DNA of 64,000 bases from Sparassis latifolia (Eukaryota; Basidiomycota; Agaricomycetes; Polyporales; Sparassidaceae): NCBI GenBank assembly GCA_018466975.1, contig CM031558.1, forward strand, positions 992,001-1,056,000, given 5' to 3'. The notes under the pieces are model-generated. The model ran no database searches. It was not told the DNA's origin and was given only the letters and a program-made list of their open reading frames with translations. Every line of letters begins with the position of its first letter. The first letter of the stretch is position 1. Made by a program: the position numbers and the translations under genes. Below are positions 46,627 through 58,662 of the stretch, in pieces.

Positions 46627-47093
46627 CCGAAACAAACGTCGAACCGCGTCCGTTGCACAAGAGTGTTTGTACCAGAACACCAGGTTAGGACAAGTCTCAG
46701 CAGGTACGCCTTGTACAGCCTGCTGTATCTGTAACTAATAGAAAGGCGACTAGCAGCAAGCGGTTCCGCGGAGTGATTAGTCTTTATAGTGAAGCTGAGT
46801 TGCAGTTTCAGTCCGCGCTCACGCAGCGCCTGAGATATATTCGGCACTGCGGATTTGACGCGGGTCTACGGTCGGACGTAGTACAGTTGACTCGCAGAAA
46901 TCAGAAATTCGCGATAATACAGCTCTCGAGCACGTCAAACTCACTTCTCGTTCGAATTTAGACGTATACCATACAAATGCTGTAGCCTTACTGTGCGATA
47001 GCTGTCAATAATGATATTCACTATGACCATCTTCTACCGATATCGCAACTACAAAGTCCGGTACAGTACACACCAACAGGGAAGCATCCAAGA
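46627..47093. other. Intergenic region, FAD monooxygenase promoter and snu66 3' end
   Basis: Upstream of the monooxygenase, downstream of snu66. No gene or clear motif seen. Confidence 0.35.
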
Positions 47094-50007
47094 TCACCGC
47101 TTCTTCGGCGGTGGCGAGCCCTGTGCCTCTCCGGTAGCCTTCCGCTTCATCCCCAACCCAATCACGACCTTCGTCCGATCAGCAGAGGCCGGTGTGCCCT
47201 CCTTAGACGAGCCCACGTCTACAGCCGCTGAGATTCGTGAGAATCCCGGGCGTGGGGCGGGCGAACCGTTGCTCGTGGTGGCAGCACCAGAGAGAATGGC
47301 GGGCGACATTGGCGCAGGGCTGCCGTTCTGCGTGGGTGCGGGGAGCGTGATGAAGCCCGTCGAGTCGACCTGCGGCGCAGCGGCCTTCTCCGCGTTCTTC
47401 TTCTTGTGCTTTTTCTCCGTCTTGCCCTTGGAGAGGGGCTGCGCATCGAAGAATTCTGCCGCTTGGGGAACGGCGCTGTGAAGAGTCGTATGAGCTGTGG
47501 AGCACAAACGACGGACGGAACACGTACCCTCTGTTTCCGACGGAGAGAACGAAGTGTGCCTGGCCAGCTCTCTCCTGGCGGATCTGGAACGCCTGATTCA
47601 TGCTCAAAGGAGTATCACCACTCGCCATCGCCTCCTTCTTCTTCTCCTCTGCAATCTTCTTCAGCCTCTTCTCCGTCTTCGCCCTGCCGGACCCCTTCCC
47701 ATGAAATTTATGAGACAGCGCTTTCCAGGCCTCCTTCGGAGTCAGTTCCCGACCAAACTCATCGTAATACACAATGTTGACGTCGGGCTTGTAGTTTTTG
47801 AACGCCTCGAGGTTAGCTCGCGCTTCCTGTTGTTCGCGGACGCGATTCTCGTACTCGCGGGTCGCTTGGTCCTTGTTACCTCCGCGTAACCGCGCACGCT
47901 CCAGCTCTCGCTGGGCGACCTGCTGGCGGTGGTCAGCCAACCATAGATCCCTCTGCAATTGAACCTTCTCCCGCTCGCTCTGATCAGCATTGGGAGCTGC
48001 GAGGATTCCCTGGTTTCGCAGGATATTCAGAGTGGCTGCCATACCCGCGCTGAAGGTCTGTTCAGATGAAGTGCCCACAGACACGTCTTCCGCCTTCCCA
48101 GTCTCCAGCTCTCTTGCCTCTGTCTCCTTGATTGCGTTCTCGATGGCGATCAGCATGGCCTCGTCCTCCTCTGCCTCTTCCTTCACGACGACTTCCCCTG
48201 CTTCCAGCTCTTCGACGGCCTCATCACCCTCCGCCATCTTCACGTCCTCCGACGGTATACGCGGCTTTGGGAGATCGCTCGGCGCACGGGTCTCGGCGGG
48301 TGCTTCCTGCTTCACCCTTCCCACTGTAGGATCGAAAGTGATCGCGCGAACGAACTCCGACGTATCATCGAAGGTGAGACCAGAATCGCCATCGGCGTCC
48401 TCGTCGTCTTCTATCCTGATGACCTCGGCACCGTTGGCTGTTTCTGACATATCACGTTCTTCAGCAACTAGGAAAGTGGTTAGTGTCAAAGTTGTAAGAA
48501 GACAACGCCAGCACTCACTCCTCCGTGCTACTTCCTCCGGCGACAACTTCTTCGTTTTCTGCAGCTTCGCCCGCCGGGAACGTGCAAGTGCTGCTTGAAG
48601 CTCGTCATCATCTACGAAATTGGTGTCCAGATTACGCGGTCGAGGGACAATCTGCTTCTCGTCTACCTGCATGTGGTCGTCACCATTGACAGGACCAATG
48701 TCGGATTCCTCTACCACCCTGCGTGAAGGCCGCTTCTTCTTCGTCTAAATATCATAGATTGGACGTCAAGGAGCGGAAATCAGAAGGACACCAAATGACT
48801 CGCCTTCAGTTTCTTGAAGCCAACGTCACCTTCCTTCAGGTAGTCCACAGACTCAATATTCTCTGTGCAACAGTTAAAGCATATAATAATAATAAGATGG
48901 GTCATACTTACTAGCATAGTCTATTGACAACAATGACTTCTTGACAGCAGCAGCAGCGACTCCTTCCCGTTTTGTTCGTCTTACTTCACTTGTGGTTGAC
49001 GAGCCACCCAAACGGAAGTCCTGCCAAAATCACGTCAGCACAGCGGACACGACCAGACAACCGCATGCATACCGTCTCTTTGGGGCCCTCTAGAAATTCG
49101 TCATATTTGGACAGGACAATGCGGTTCATCCCCTCATTACCCGGAGTGAACTCTTCATCGTCATAACCGGTATAATCTCGCTTCTTAATCTTAAGCTCCT
49201 GGTTCTTCTTCGTTCGCTCATCCTCCGCGAGCTCGACATTTTGCAGCTCATCCTCTATTGTCACTCATGTCAATTTCAGTCAATAAGAACATAGACGACG
49301 CCAACAAACCTTCATTATCCAATATGCGGCTGTCTTTCAGCGTGAGTATGCGAGCTTCGCCTTCGTCCATGGCTTCGAAGTCATGGCTGACCTTCAAGCC
49401 GGCGAGATCCCCTGTGAGCGCGCATGTCAGTACACATATGAGTGAGAAAACAGCAACGCACGCACTTTCGGTATACTCTTCCTGGAAGGCTCTGTCCATA
49501 CTCTCGAGCTCCTCTTGGCGCTTCTTGGCAAGCTCCTTCTCCCTCTTCTTGCTCTTCTTGATCCATTTCAGGGTATCGTCTACATCGCCATCGGCATCAC
49601 CAAGCGTTGTACCCTTGAGCTTCGCATTCAGTTCGCGCCGGTTTCTCACTCTAAAGAGATGGTCCAATGAGCATCGAAGCCCACAATGGCATTGGGCCTA
49701 ACTGCCCAAAGAATGGTAGAAGCGACTGCATGGGGTACGCGAAAAGGCGAGACTTACTTTGCTATGCGCTCCTGAATCTTTCTGAGGAGGCCACCAATAC
49801 CATCAGCTGCTGACCTGATGGAATAGAAATTGACACATACTTTGTTTCCCGCTCCTGAAGCTCTTTCTCTCGTTGCTTCGCATAATTATCTTCCGCCTGC
49901 TTCTCCTTGTCGTCTGCTGGTGCATTATCGTCGGTCAGTGGTTTCAGACCAAGAGATATACGAATCTCGTTGGTCTCCTGCAAACTAATACTCTCTTCCA
50001 TAGACAT
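47094..50007 (-). CDS. SNU66: U4/U6.U5 tri-snRNP protein Snu66/SART1
   Basis: This spliceosomal protein is needed for tri-snRNP assembly and for B-complex activation in the nucleus. Start at 50007 (MSMEESISLQETNEIRISLGLKPL), the conserved Hub1-binding-type N-terminus. Then come a long coiled coil (YAKQREKELQERE; DDTLKWIKKSKKREKELAKK), GDLAGLKVSHDFEAMDEGEA, RILTLKDSRILDNE, RDYTGYDDEEF, RIVLSKYDEFLEGPKETGFR, and further on DDDELQAALARSRRAKLQK. The C-terminal region has acidic repeats, YYDEFGRELTPKEAWKALSH, KFHGKGSGRAKTEKRLKKIA and GDTPLSMNQAFQIRQERAGQ AHFVLSVGN, all classic SART1. A Pro/Ser/Gly tail ends KRKATGEAQGSPPPKKR at 47094. About seven introns. Intact. Confidence 0.92.
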
Positions 50008-50213
50008 GGTGGTCAGGCAGTAGTCGGAAGGGTATATACGACAGATGTGTAAGACTCGTAAGTAGAGCGGGAGGTCGGTGTCGCGCTGTGGTAGCTGATG
50101 TACATAAGCAATGTGACTATCGTGACGGTGACAGCTCCCGGGCCGGACGATGAGGTATGAGACGTGCCAGCCTACGGAACCCCTGCGAGCGATCCGTCCC
50201 ATTAATCGTCGCG
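50008..50213. promoter_or_regulatory. 206-bp bidirectional promoter, snu66 / uridine kinase
   Basis: The two divergent start codons are only 206 bp apart, so the genes share one nucleosome-free region. No TATA box is evident, as usual for housekeeping pairs. Confidence 0.45.
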
Positions 50214-52678
50214 ATGAGCGCGGAGATTTCGAATGGGCCCCCACCAGAGCTTCGACAAGGAAGCCCAAGACCGCCCTTATTGAGGACCACCACCACCGGT
50301 GCTCTCATACCACTCCTCCAGGCCAAGAAGAACACTGTCCTGAAGTCACACGGTAGACCCCCATGGTAGATTTTGCATCCTCACTTTTCCTGTATGAGAT
50401 TGAGTATTGTATCTTGAAACCAAGGTACGGTGAAGACGGTACTCGGATATGCGATGCGTTCGTCATCGGTATAGCTGGTGAGTCGGGCAGAGGGACGTCG
50501 CTGTGATGTAATTTCATACATAGGCTTTAGGTGGGTCGGCCAGCGGCAAGGTGCGCGACATTGCGATATTTGTTGGCTATATCATAAGGGAGGACCAGAC
50601 CCATGTTGCCCGCCGCATCGTCCAATCGCTCGGGTCTATTCCAACTGTTATTATTCTGTCCCAAGTGAGTCGGGCATTTGCATGTGCCTGTCCAGTGTTT
50701 ATTGTTGAACCGGAAATCCTCAGGACAGCTTTTACAGGCGCCATACCCCAGAAGAATTAGCGCTTGCTCATGCGAGCCTATTTGACTTCGACCATCCAGG
50801 TACAATTTCCATCAGGTATTGCTGTATGAACGGCCACCCATGTCTCTTTCTACAGATGCTATAGACATGCCGCTATTTGCCTCCGTATGTCGTCACACTC
50901 TTAGTTCGTTTCACGTTATACAAGGTGTAGTTGAACTATTGAGGTGTTTCGTCTCCGGCGTCCGCTCTTCCATTGGAATTCTGCTCTAGTGTTTGGCGGA
51001 CTTGAAGGCCTGCAGACAGAGCAATATACCCATATACTCCTTCACGGAACACCAGCGTGTGGATGAGACCAAGTATCTCTATGGCGCTGCCATCATTATA
51101 GGTCAGTCTGATCGTGTCAAACTCAGTTTGTCATCTGTATCTCTGTGCAGCTGAAGGAATTATGGCACTACATGATCCGGCACTTAGAGCTCTATACGAT
51201 TTGAAGGTAGGCACAGCCTTGTCAGTCTTGTTACACAATTCCTTGAATCCTGTCATGATGCAGATATTTGTTCAATGCGATTCAGACCTCATGCTCGCTC
51301 GCCGGATCAGACGGGACGTGAAGGAACGCGGCAGAAGCGTAGAAGGCATCCTAGACCAGTGGGTGGAACTCTTCATCGTGTGGCTCGTTCTGAACGCGGA
51401 TTCAGGTATCTACGATATGTCAAGCCCTCGTACGACAACTTTGTGCTTCCCACCTCAAGATATGCCAATATCGTGCTGAGCTTATCCATGCTGTTCTTCC
51501 GGCATTAGCTTATATACCTTGCGATAGATAGTGCCCGGATCGGACAATGCAGTTGCCATTGAGCTCATTTCTACACATGTCCGAAAACAGCTCGATGAAC
51601 GCGCAACTCAGCTGCGACAACACCTAGCCATCGGTGGGCCTCGTGACCTTCCCCTACGCAGTGCAACGTCAGATCCTGGTAAGGAGTGCTTGGACGTGAA
51701 CCTTCTCCCGCAGACACGTCAATTGAAGGTAACGGCTCATATAAGTATTTGAGACCGGTGCTGATATATTTGCCACAGGGTATCTTCACTATTTTGCGGG
51801 ATGTTGCCACCAGCCGAGGCGACTTCATTTTCTTCGCTGATCGATTGTCCACGACTTTGTGCGAGCGAGCGACTGAGCTTCTGCCATATAAAGGCAAGAC
51901 CGTGACTACTCCCCTTGAAGTGCCTTCGCATGGAAAGGAGCTGGACGCTACAGTACGTCGAATCTCATTTGCACGCCGTGCTATGTAATCCAACCAATGT
52001 CGATGGCAGTACATTTGCGGAGTGTCCATTCTACGGTCGTAAGTACGCTGCTGAAAACTGCGTTCGCAAGCTCAATCCATGCTTGTAGAGGTGGTCCCTT
52101 GGAACGCGGGCTGCGTAGAGTCATCAACGACATTCCTATGGGTTCTCTACTGATCCAATCAGAGGCAGTTTCAGGCGAACCGCTTCTCCTCCACTTACTG
52201 CTACCTGTGTGCATTCGTGACAGAAGCCTTGCTGTAGACACCTGGGTATTCCTGTTGGATGCTCAGGTACGTGCTCATTGTGCCCTACGCCGTATTTAGG
52301 CGTATACCATCCCTTTTTCATGCCAGATCGGGACGGGTGCAGCCGCCTTCATGGCTATCCGCATATTGCTAGATCACGGTGTCCGCCAGGATCACATCAT
52401 TTTTGTGACCTTCTTGGTCGCGCGATGTGGCGGCATATACGGCCTGCAACACGCGTTCCCTCATGTCAGGATTGTATGTGGTGCCGTTGATGATGGCTTG
52501 CGTGAAATGTGGTTGGAAGCTTTGGATGACGGAGACGACCATCACGAAATGGAGGGGCGGAAGGTGTGGGTCGTCGAACCGGGTATGGGACACATAGGTG
52601 AGCGAGCCCCTAAGTTTTAGCATGAGTGCTGTATATGGAAATTCAAATTTTCTTCCAGGTGATCGTTACTACCTGTAA
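50214..52678 (+). CDS. URK1: Uridine/cytidine kinase fused to UPRT-like domain
   Basis: This is a pyrimidine-salvage enzyme: an N-terminal kinase phosphorylates uridine and cytidine, and a C-terminal uracil phosphoribosyltransferase-like domain follows. Start ATG 50214 (MSAEISNGPPPELRQGS). Exons join to DAFVIGIAGGSASGKTHVAR (P-loop), IVQSLGSIPTVIILSQDSFY, LFDFDHPDAIDMPLFA, GIMALHDPALRALYDLKIFV, DLMLARRIRRDVKERGRSVE, YLRYVKPSYDNFVLPTSRYA and DNAVAIELI. The UPRT part reads LLPQTRQLKGIFTILRD, FIFFADRLSTTLCERA, SGGPLERGLRRVINDIPMGS, IGTGAAAFMAIRILLDHGV, IIFVTFLVARCGGIYGLQHA, GAVDDGLREMW and VVEPGMGHIGDRYYL. The canonical PRPP-loop and uracil-specific motifs are modified, as in human UCKL1-type proteins, so the second domain may be non-catalytic. 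Confidence 0.9.
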
Positions 52679-53178
52679 ACACGCAATTCTCACACAGTTA
52701 CTAAATGGAAGACTTCGTTAACACTTGCTACAGCACGCGGATTATCTCACACACCCACGGTGAGATTGCTCTTTATCTAAATTACCATGGTACGCTTGTT
52801 GCAGCCTATAGACGATGTCCAGCGCCGGTATCGGTAATTCCCTGCCAGAGGGTCGAGTCCAACTCTAGGCTAATCCGGCGGTCCTCAATCAATATTTGTC
52901 GAAGGAGATACACACTTTCAGCAACGTTCCAGTCGAGGACAGCACGAATGGCTGAAGTGCTCAATTACCTAAACAGACGTTGACAGAGGGAGGTGGAAAT
53001 AACCCGCCTTCTGGTTAGCATATACCAACCCAACATCTTCCCGTCCTCTGGTCAGGTTTGAATATTCACCAGTCTAGCTGCAGATATCCCATTTGAGGTG
53101 AACATCCTCGCCGCAGTGATCCACAGCCACAGTCCAGTTGCAAGCCTCATGCCATGAGAGAAACAGCAGTCCCGCATC
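52679..53178. other. Intergenic region after the uridine kinase gene
   Basis: A 92-codon open frame (52705-52983) has no recognisable content. No gene called. Confidence 0.35.
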
Positions 53179-54130
53179 TTGAATAATATCTTGAATATGT
53201 TCAAGGACATTCTACAGCCCAACAATCAGCAGGCGGACGCAACCGTTGAGTCTTTATCATCCGGTGCGTCACTTCCTCTACCATTGATAGGATATTTGTA
53301 CCATCACTTCGTGTACAGCATGCTTTGCAGTGACTCTATTTTGAGGTTTAAAGAACATACAGGGAAGTTGGAAGAACAGCCAAGATCATCAATTTATGCC
53401 AATGGCGACAGCAGCCTCCAGGACGTGGAAGAGGCGGTGTTGCAAATGCAAGAAGATACGAAGGACTTGACGCTGGAGCGCGAGGTGGCGACATCTTAAC
53501 TGTGAGAAGATCTCAGAAAGCAGGGGCTTGAACGTGAGGCAGAAGAGGAAGCTCTTGCGAAAAAAAATTCAAGAGCTGCAATGTGTGCGTACTCGTACCG
53601 TATACTAGTGCTGCCGCTAAGCTGATGATACAATCATGCACGTTAGACCACTACACTCCTCGGGCTTGTGCCCATTCAATTGCGCTTCCACTAGGAGGCT
53701 CAGTAAACGCTCGCCCACGTGTCCGGATTTCAGGACGTGGACACCGCTCAATCAGAGGCGAGAAGATGGAACTGTCGCCGGAAACGATTTCGCACCAATA
53801 CTCAACCAAACGGTGAGCAGCTGGCCGGAAGTTTCACTGCGCGTATTGCAAGCCAAGAAAACATTTGGTCAGTTGTGCCCATGCTGGACGGCTGCAGAGA
53901 TTGCCTGGAGAGCCTATATAAATTCTGCTGAGGGATAAACCTAGGCCAAGTGCTCGAGCAGATGGACAGATACTGCACCTCTTCAATCGAATTCACGAGA
54001 TCGTGCGACGCCTAAGCTCTGGGCATCATGAGGATTCCCTGACCCCTGCAAAAGCCAGGCAATCATTCTTAGCTGCCTGCGAGGATCCAGCCTTGCACTG
54101 TTCACATTCCATACTTATCCATCGATAACG
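53179..54130 (+). pseudogene. Probable remnant of a coiled-coil / helical-repeat gene
   Basis: Fragments of one protein seem to lie in several frames. The first open frame (53179-53499) reads MNNILNMFKDILQPNNQQ and ATVESLSSGASLPLPLIGYL, then a coiled coil (VEEAVLQMQEDTKDLTLERE) and stops. The next frame immediately continues with coiled-coil sequence (KQGLEREAEEEALAKK) up to a run of eight A residues. Further frames contain ENIWSVVPMLDGCRDCLES (ending 53931) and ILHLFNRIHEIVRRLSSGHH (ending about 54128). The N-terminal part recalls helical regions found before STAND/NLR-type NTPase domains in basidiomycetes, but no NTPase remains. This is inference from composition; an unusual multi-intron gene is an alternative. 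Confidence 0.4.
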
Positions 54131-54333
54131 TCTACAGATATACAAATCTATATATGCTACAAATTTCAGCGAGGGTTCCAGTAAGTCATTATCTACGATA
54201 AGATGTTGGGTGCGGATGCGTATAGTGTGATGTCCGTTTGGATGTGCAGTTGGTATAATGCGTTGTTTGCTAGGGTATAGAAAATAATGAGTGATTGTTC
54301 CTTGTCCCGCGATGAGAAATCCTAGGGACAGTT

Positions 54334-57300
54334 CTAGCCGGAGCAGACTGCAAGCGTGCTGGAGAAGTTGGAACCTGGATACCAACGACGGGTGAGTGAA
54401 TTCTGCAGACATACACTTTGCGACTGACCTGGATAGAACCAGAAGGTGACTGCGATGATCACATAGAGGCCTTGAACGTCACATGAGAGTTCGATTCAGC
54501 CGATTGGGAACCGTCGAGCGACTTACAAACAAGAATGACGCCTTCAAGCCAGTTGGACTTGCCGTCGGCGACGACGTAGCCCATGATGTGAACTGCAGTA
54601 CGACGTTGAGATGATGCTTAGTCCTCGTACATGTCAAGAAGAACATACCTGAAATATACAGCACCTGACAATGTGTTATGAGTGAGCAAACGTCGGGCTG
54701 AGTGCGTGGTACGAGCTCTACTGACCACGGACTCGAAAGGATCAAATAGCATAGCGAGCGGCTTATCAAGGGCCCAACCCAACAGGACCATCGACGGTAT
54801 AACGAAAAGCGCCGTTTGCTGAATGAAGATGACGATCGGGTGATACAGGAGTCAGATCAGTCCTGAGAAGCAAAGCGCAAACTCACGATGGTCGAGCCTA
54901 TGGCAACGCTGATACTTAAACTGAGCTGATCCCGCACGGACACGTTAATCGCTGTGATACATTCTGCAGCGGACAGTTAAAGCTTTGCGCTTGGAGGTGA
55001 AGGAGAGACGTACCGGGCACAGAGCTCACTGTCGGGAGCAAGATTAAACCTACCCATTCCTTGCTGATGTACGGAGAAAGGCTGTCCATAGAATCGACCA
55101 GCCACTCCGAGTTAACAGCAACAAGCTAAGAAGGTTAATCCCATCGTGAATGGAGTCAGCACGCCGGGCACGCGAATTTCAACCGATTGTAGCACTGACC
55201 ACTGTGACGACGGTGAGCAAAGCGAGCGTCATCGTCCAGCTCATCTCGGGCTCTTCGTGCGGGGTGGCTACTTGTGAACGAAGGGCCAGTTCGTTCTCCT
55301 GCGTTCCGTCACATCCACGAGTTTCCGTGTGTACCTCCGACGCCTCATTGCCATCCAGGCCCACGTATCGCGTCTTGCCATGTGCAGGAGGGTGCGCACC
55401 GCTCGGAGACCGAAGGAGATCATTCCTCAAGGAAGTATTCCGCTCGCCATCACTCCCGCTGCTCCCGGAGGTAGATCGTCCTTGTCCGTCATATAAAGAA
55501 TCAGACGATGAGTCCTCCCGCAAGTGTTCGTCGTCATAGTCGCCGTGCGAATGCCGTTCGGGAACGAGGCGGACCGTAGAGTTCTGCTGCGGTGCCCGCA
55601 TCCCGAACTCGTTCACGCACAAAGTCACCTGAGATGCAGACCCTAAGGGAGAGAGAAGGTACGCAGAGCGACCACGCATATTATCCGTCCCAGGCGCGAC
55701 GTTATACCTGTAAGGTGAGCGGCCGCAGGAGGGGTCGCTGCGGAGCGAGTCGCTATAAGAGGTCTCGGGGACTTCCAGCAGAGTGCTGGGTTTCTCCGAA
55801 TGGTCTATGACAGAGATGGCGAAAGACTGCTTGGAGTGAGTGGTTTGCGCTGTTTGTACGGTTTGCATGGACCGAATGGAACTCGTTTGCGAGTGGCGGC
55901 GTTTGTGGGTGGAGTTGCCGCTTTTCCGGCGGACGCGTTGGGTGACGGAGCGGACAGAGACGGTGACAGGAAGCTTATCACTCGCCTTAGTACTGTCCTG
56001 AAATAGATGTGTATGTGACCAGAGCTGGAAGACGAGATACGAGACGTATACTGTAAGGCGTTCACAGCACATGTTCAATTTCAGTCCCTTCGGGAGCATG
56101 GTTAGAACTTACTGAACAGGAGAACGATTCCCACCTGTGATTATCAACATCGTTAGCATATCATGTAGATGGATTGACCAATTCCCAAGGAAAGCCGTAA
56201 GAAGCTTCGTACGTACACCGTGGCTCATTCTCAATAGATCTTGCTTCTGTTCAGCAAGGCTTGTCTCCACACCACCTGCTATGGTGTATGTGAGGGCAAA
56301 ATGGAACGCAGCCGGGAGACAAACCGCCCCGACGCTGATACCCAGCAAAGAGGAATGTATCTGAGTGGCAGCTAGAGTGGATATGAAGAATGTACGGAAA
56401 TAATCAGCGAGGTATACTGCTTGTAGAGAAGGAGAAACGCACTGGAGTCAAAGTCTTGCGAGGAAAATCGTGTCCCACCCGCAAAAAAACACATGCCAAG
56501 GATAAGGACTAAGATCCCGAATTCAAAATTGCAATTGCCGACTAAGGCTCAGGATGAAGAAAGCACCGAAAAGGGAGGGACTCACGCATTTTGCTCAACA
56601 TAGATCCAATGACTAAACGCTCTATGATGAGTCCTAAATGATTCAACAAGTTGATGAAGACACTGACGAGAAGACTGGACTATGCGCAACTCGCATTTGC
56701 GCAGCGCAATAATCTATGTGGGCGTTCTGAGCTTCATCCGTTCCATGCGGCGAGTGAAACCTTACCGCTACGACCAACTCCACGCTGCGTAGTCATGAGT
56801 GCATAAGTTGACAAATCAGGCGGGAAAATGGGCAAAGCGTACACGTTACTCTGCCAACAATAATTGAGTGAGAATTCCGCGTCAGCGCATTCGGATTCCA
56901 CAACTGGAAAGGACGCGCACCATGCTAGCGTTAAGCAGTCCGGTCTTGGAGCCTCCGATGCGCCGCGCGAGTACACCGGTGGCAAGGTCATGCATCTAGA
57001 ACATCACCGTCAGCTGTCTTCGAGGGGCAATTCACAGTGGCCCACGAACTTTGACGAGAGGGATCATTGCAAGGATGCAAGCTACGTAGAACCAGCCGAA
57101 GATAAATCAGTTACAAATGCGGCGAACAAACCAGCCTATTCCAAATTCGCACAGGTAAAAATCAAGGTGTCAGAATTGGTCGTTGCAAGCTTTAATATCC
57201 ACTGAACCAAAAAGCGAGAGATATCAGCGGGGTGCACCTTGCACGACAGCTGGTAGTCTACACACCGAGGTTGGTATCAACAGTACAAGGACGTTCAACC

Positions 57301-57749
57301 CTAGAGACGAGGTGCAATAAAACACGTGAGTCCTGATTCAATGGAATGCAGTGTCCATGTATCTTACACGAGTCGAATAAGACCAGCTGCCAGCCGTGCC
57401 AGATGCTCAACTCTTTCCGCTTACCGCCGCCGCCCTCCGGCTTGTCTTCGGTTGGCATACCGAGGTGGTTCATCTCCGAATCCTCCGATGGTTCTTTCCG
57501 CCACGGCCAAGAGAACAGTCTCTGGCTGAACGTCCGCTTCTCGCGCCTGGCAGCCCTGCGGTGGGGAACGAGTTCGGTAGTCGAACAATACGAAGCAGTG
57601 GAGTGCGAAGAGAGCTGGGAGGGTGCACGAGTCATGACTGGAAGTGGTATCGCACCGAGGGTGTCTGGATACCTCCGCTCTGGAGAGGACGTTGGATATA
57701 CATGATTAGTACGGTATAGAGGGTCTGTGGTTGAAGATTTCGATAGCAT
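54334..57749 (-). CDS. Divergent CAX-type cation/proton exchanger
   Basis: Start at 57749 (MLSKSSTTDPLYRTNHVYPT), a Ser/Arg-rich tail. The CAX fold begins SIWHGWQLVLFDSWLNVLVL LIPTSWILKLATTNSDTLIFT. Next come NVYALPIFPPDLSTYA, VFINLLNHLGLIIERLVIGS MLSKML, FGILVLILGMCFFAGGTRFS and SLLGISVGAVCLPAAFHFAL. A large Ser/His/Asp-rich loop of about 240 residues separates the repeats. The second half reads SEWLVDSMDSLSPYISKEWV GLILLPTVSSVPECITAINV, SISVAIGSTI, ALFVIPSMVLLGWALDKPLA MLFDPFESV, YVVADGKSNWLEGVILVCLY and VTFWFYPGS...CSG, stop at 54334. In typical CAX proteins both repeats carry GNAxE. Here the first motif is absent (NLLNHLGLI) and the second reads SSVPE, keeping only the Glu. A roughly 300-nt segment between 57.15 and 56.86 kb is hard to splice. 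It may be a divergent exchanger or an early pseudogene. Confidence 0.75.
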
Positions 57750-58077
57750 AGTCTGTTCCGTTGCGGGTGGAAATATTGGATCGTCAGAGAAGCCACAGAG
57801 AAGCACCAGTGGCCCGTCCTCGCGTGCTGCTGCACGGAATGTGAGCTGAAGAGCGTGGAAAGGAACGGCGGAGAGTTGGGCGAGGAATGTGCAGAACAAG
57901 CCGTGCAACTACTAGAACACGCGGAGTCGCTTCCACTCACGAGAGTTGCCAAATCGGGGAGACTCACCGAGAAGCGAGTCTGGAGCAGTCACACTCGCCA
58001 GGTCACGCACGTCACGCATTGCAGCACCGCACGCGCCCGTCCTTGCTGCCAACCCGTTCGACTCGCGCAAGAAAATC
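57750..58077. promoter_or_regulatory. Divergent promoter region, CAX / COX Vb
   Basis: These 328 bp lie between divergent starts. GTCACG and CACTCACG type repeats occur near 57985-58010; no TATA box seen. Confidence 0.35.
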
Positions 58078-58662
58078 ATGTTCCACGCCGCCGTCCGCCC
58101 AGTGGCTTTCGCAGCTCGCGCTGCAGCCCGACCTTCCCTGGCCGTCCGTGCCATCGCCACCTCTGCTGCTCGTCGCTCCGAGCACGCCTCCACCCCCCAG
58201 ATCTTCGGTCCTGGCGCGAAGCCCGGCGAGGTCCCCACTGACGAGAACCAGTCGACCGGTGTCGAGCGTCTGCAGGTGCTCGGTAACGTCGAGGGCGTCG
58301 ACGCCTTCGACTACGCCCCCCTCGACTCCAGCCGGATTGGCACGCTTGCCGATCCCGTCAAGGTCTACTCCTTGGTACGCCCCCCCAAGTCACGCGTTGA
58401 TTTCCTTATTTTTGAATATTCACTACTCCCCCACGTTTCCTCCATTGAACGTAGACTCCCAGCCGTCTGATTGGGTGCACCGGCAGCCCCGCGGACTCTC
58501 ATGAGCTGCTGTGGATGAACCTGAAGAAGGAGAAGAACAGGCGCTGCCCCGAATGTGGTTCCGGTGAGCCCGCCACGGTCGTCCTGTATCCTCACCTGCT
58601 GACACGGTCGCGCAGCTTACACGCTTGACTACCACGGTGACGAATCCCTGCACACCCATTAA
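58078..58662 (+). CDS. COX4: Cytochrome c oxidase subunit Vb (yeast Cox4)
   Basis: This is a nuclear-encoded, zinc-binding subunit of complex IV on the matrix side. Exons 58078-58374, 58455-58563 and 58616-58662 join to 150 residues. An Ala/Arg-rich presequence (MFHAAVRPVAFAARAAARPS) precedes the mature part: GEVPTDENQSTGVERLQVL, FDYAPLDSSRIGTLADPVKV, SRLIGCTGSPADSHELLWM and the zinc ribbon RRCPECGSAYTLDYHGDE, ending HTH. Length, motifs and targeting sequence are all normal for the family. Confidence 0.93.

Noticed and set aside
47990..48598. 202-codon Ser/Ala-rich plus-strand frame opposite snu66
   Set aside because: Reverse complement of Glu/Lys-rich SART1 sequence, which gives Ser/Phe/Leu-rich shadows.
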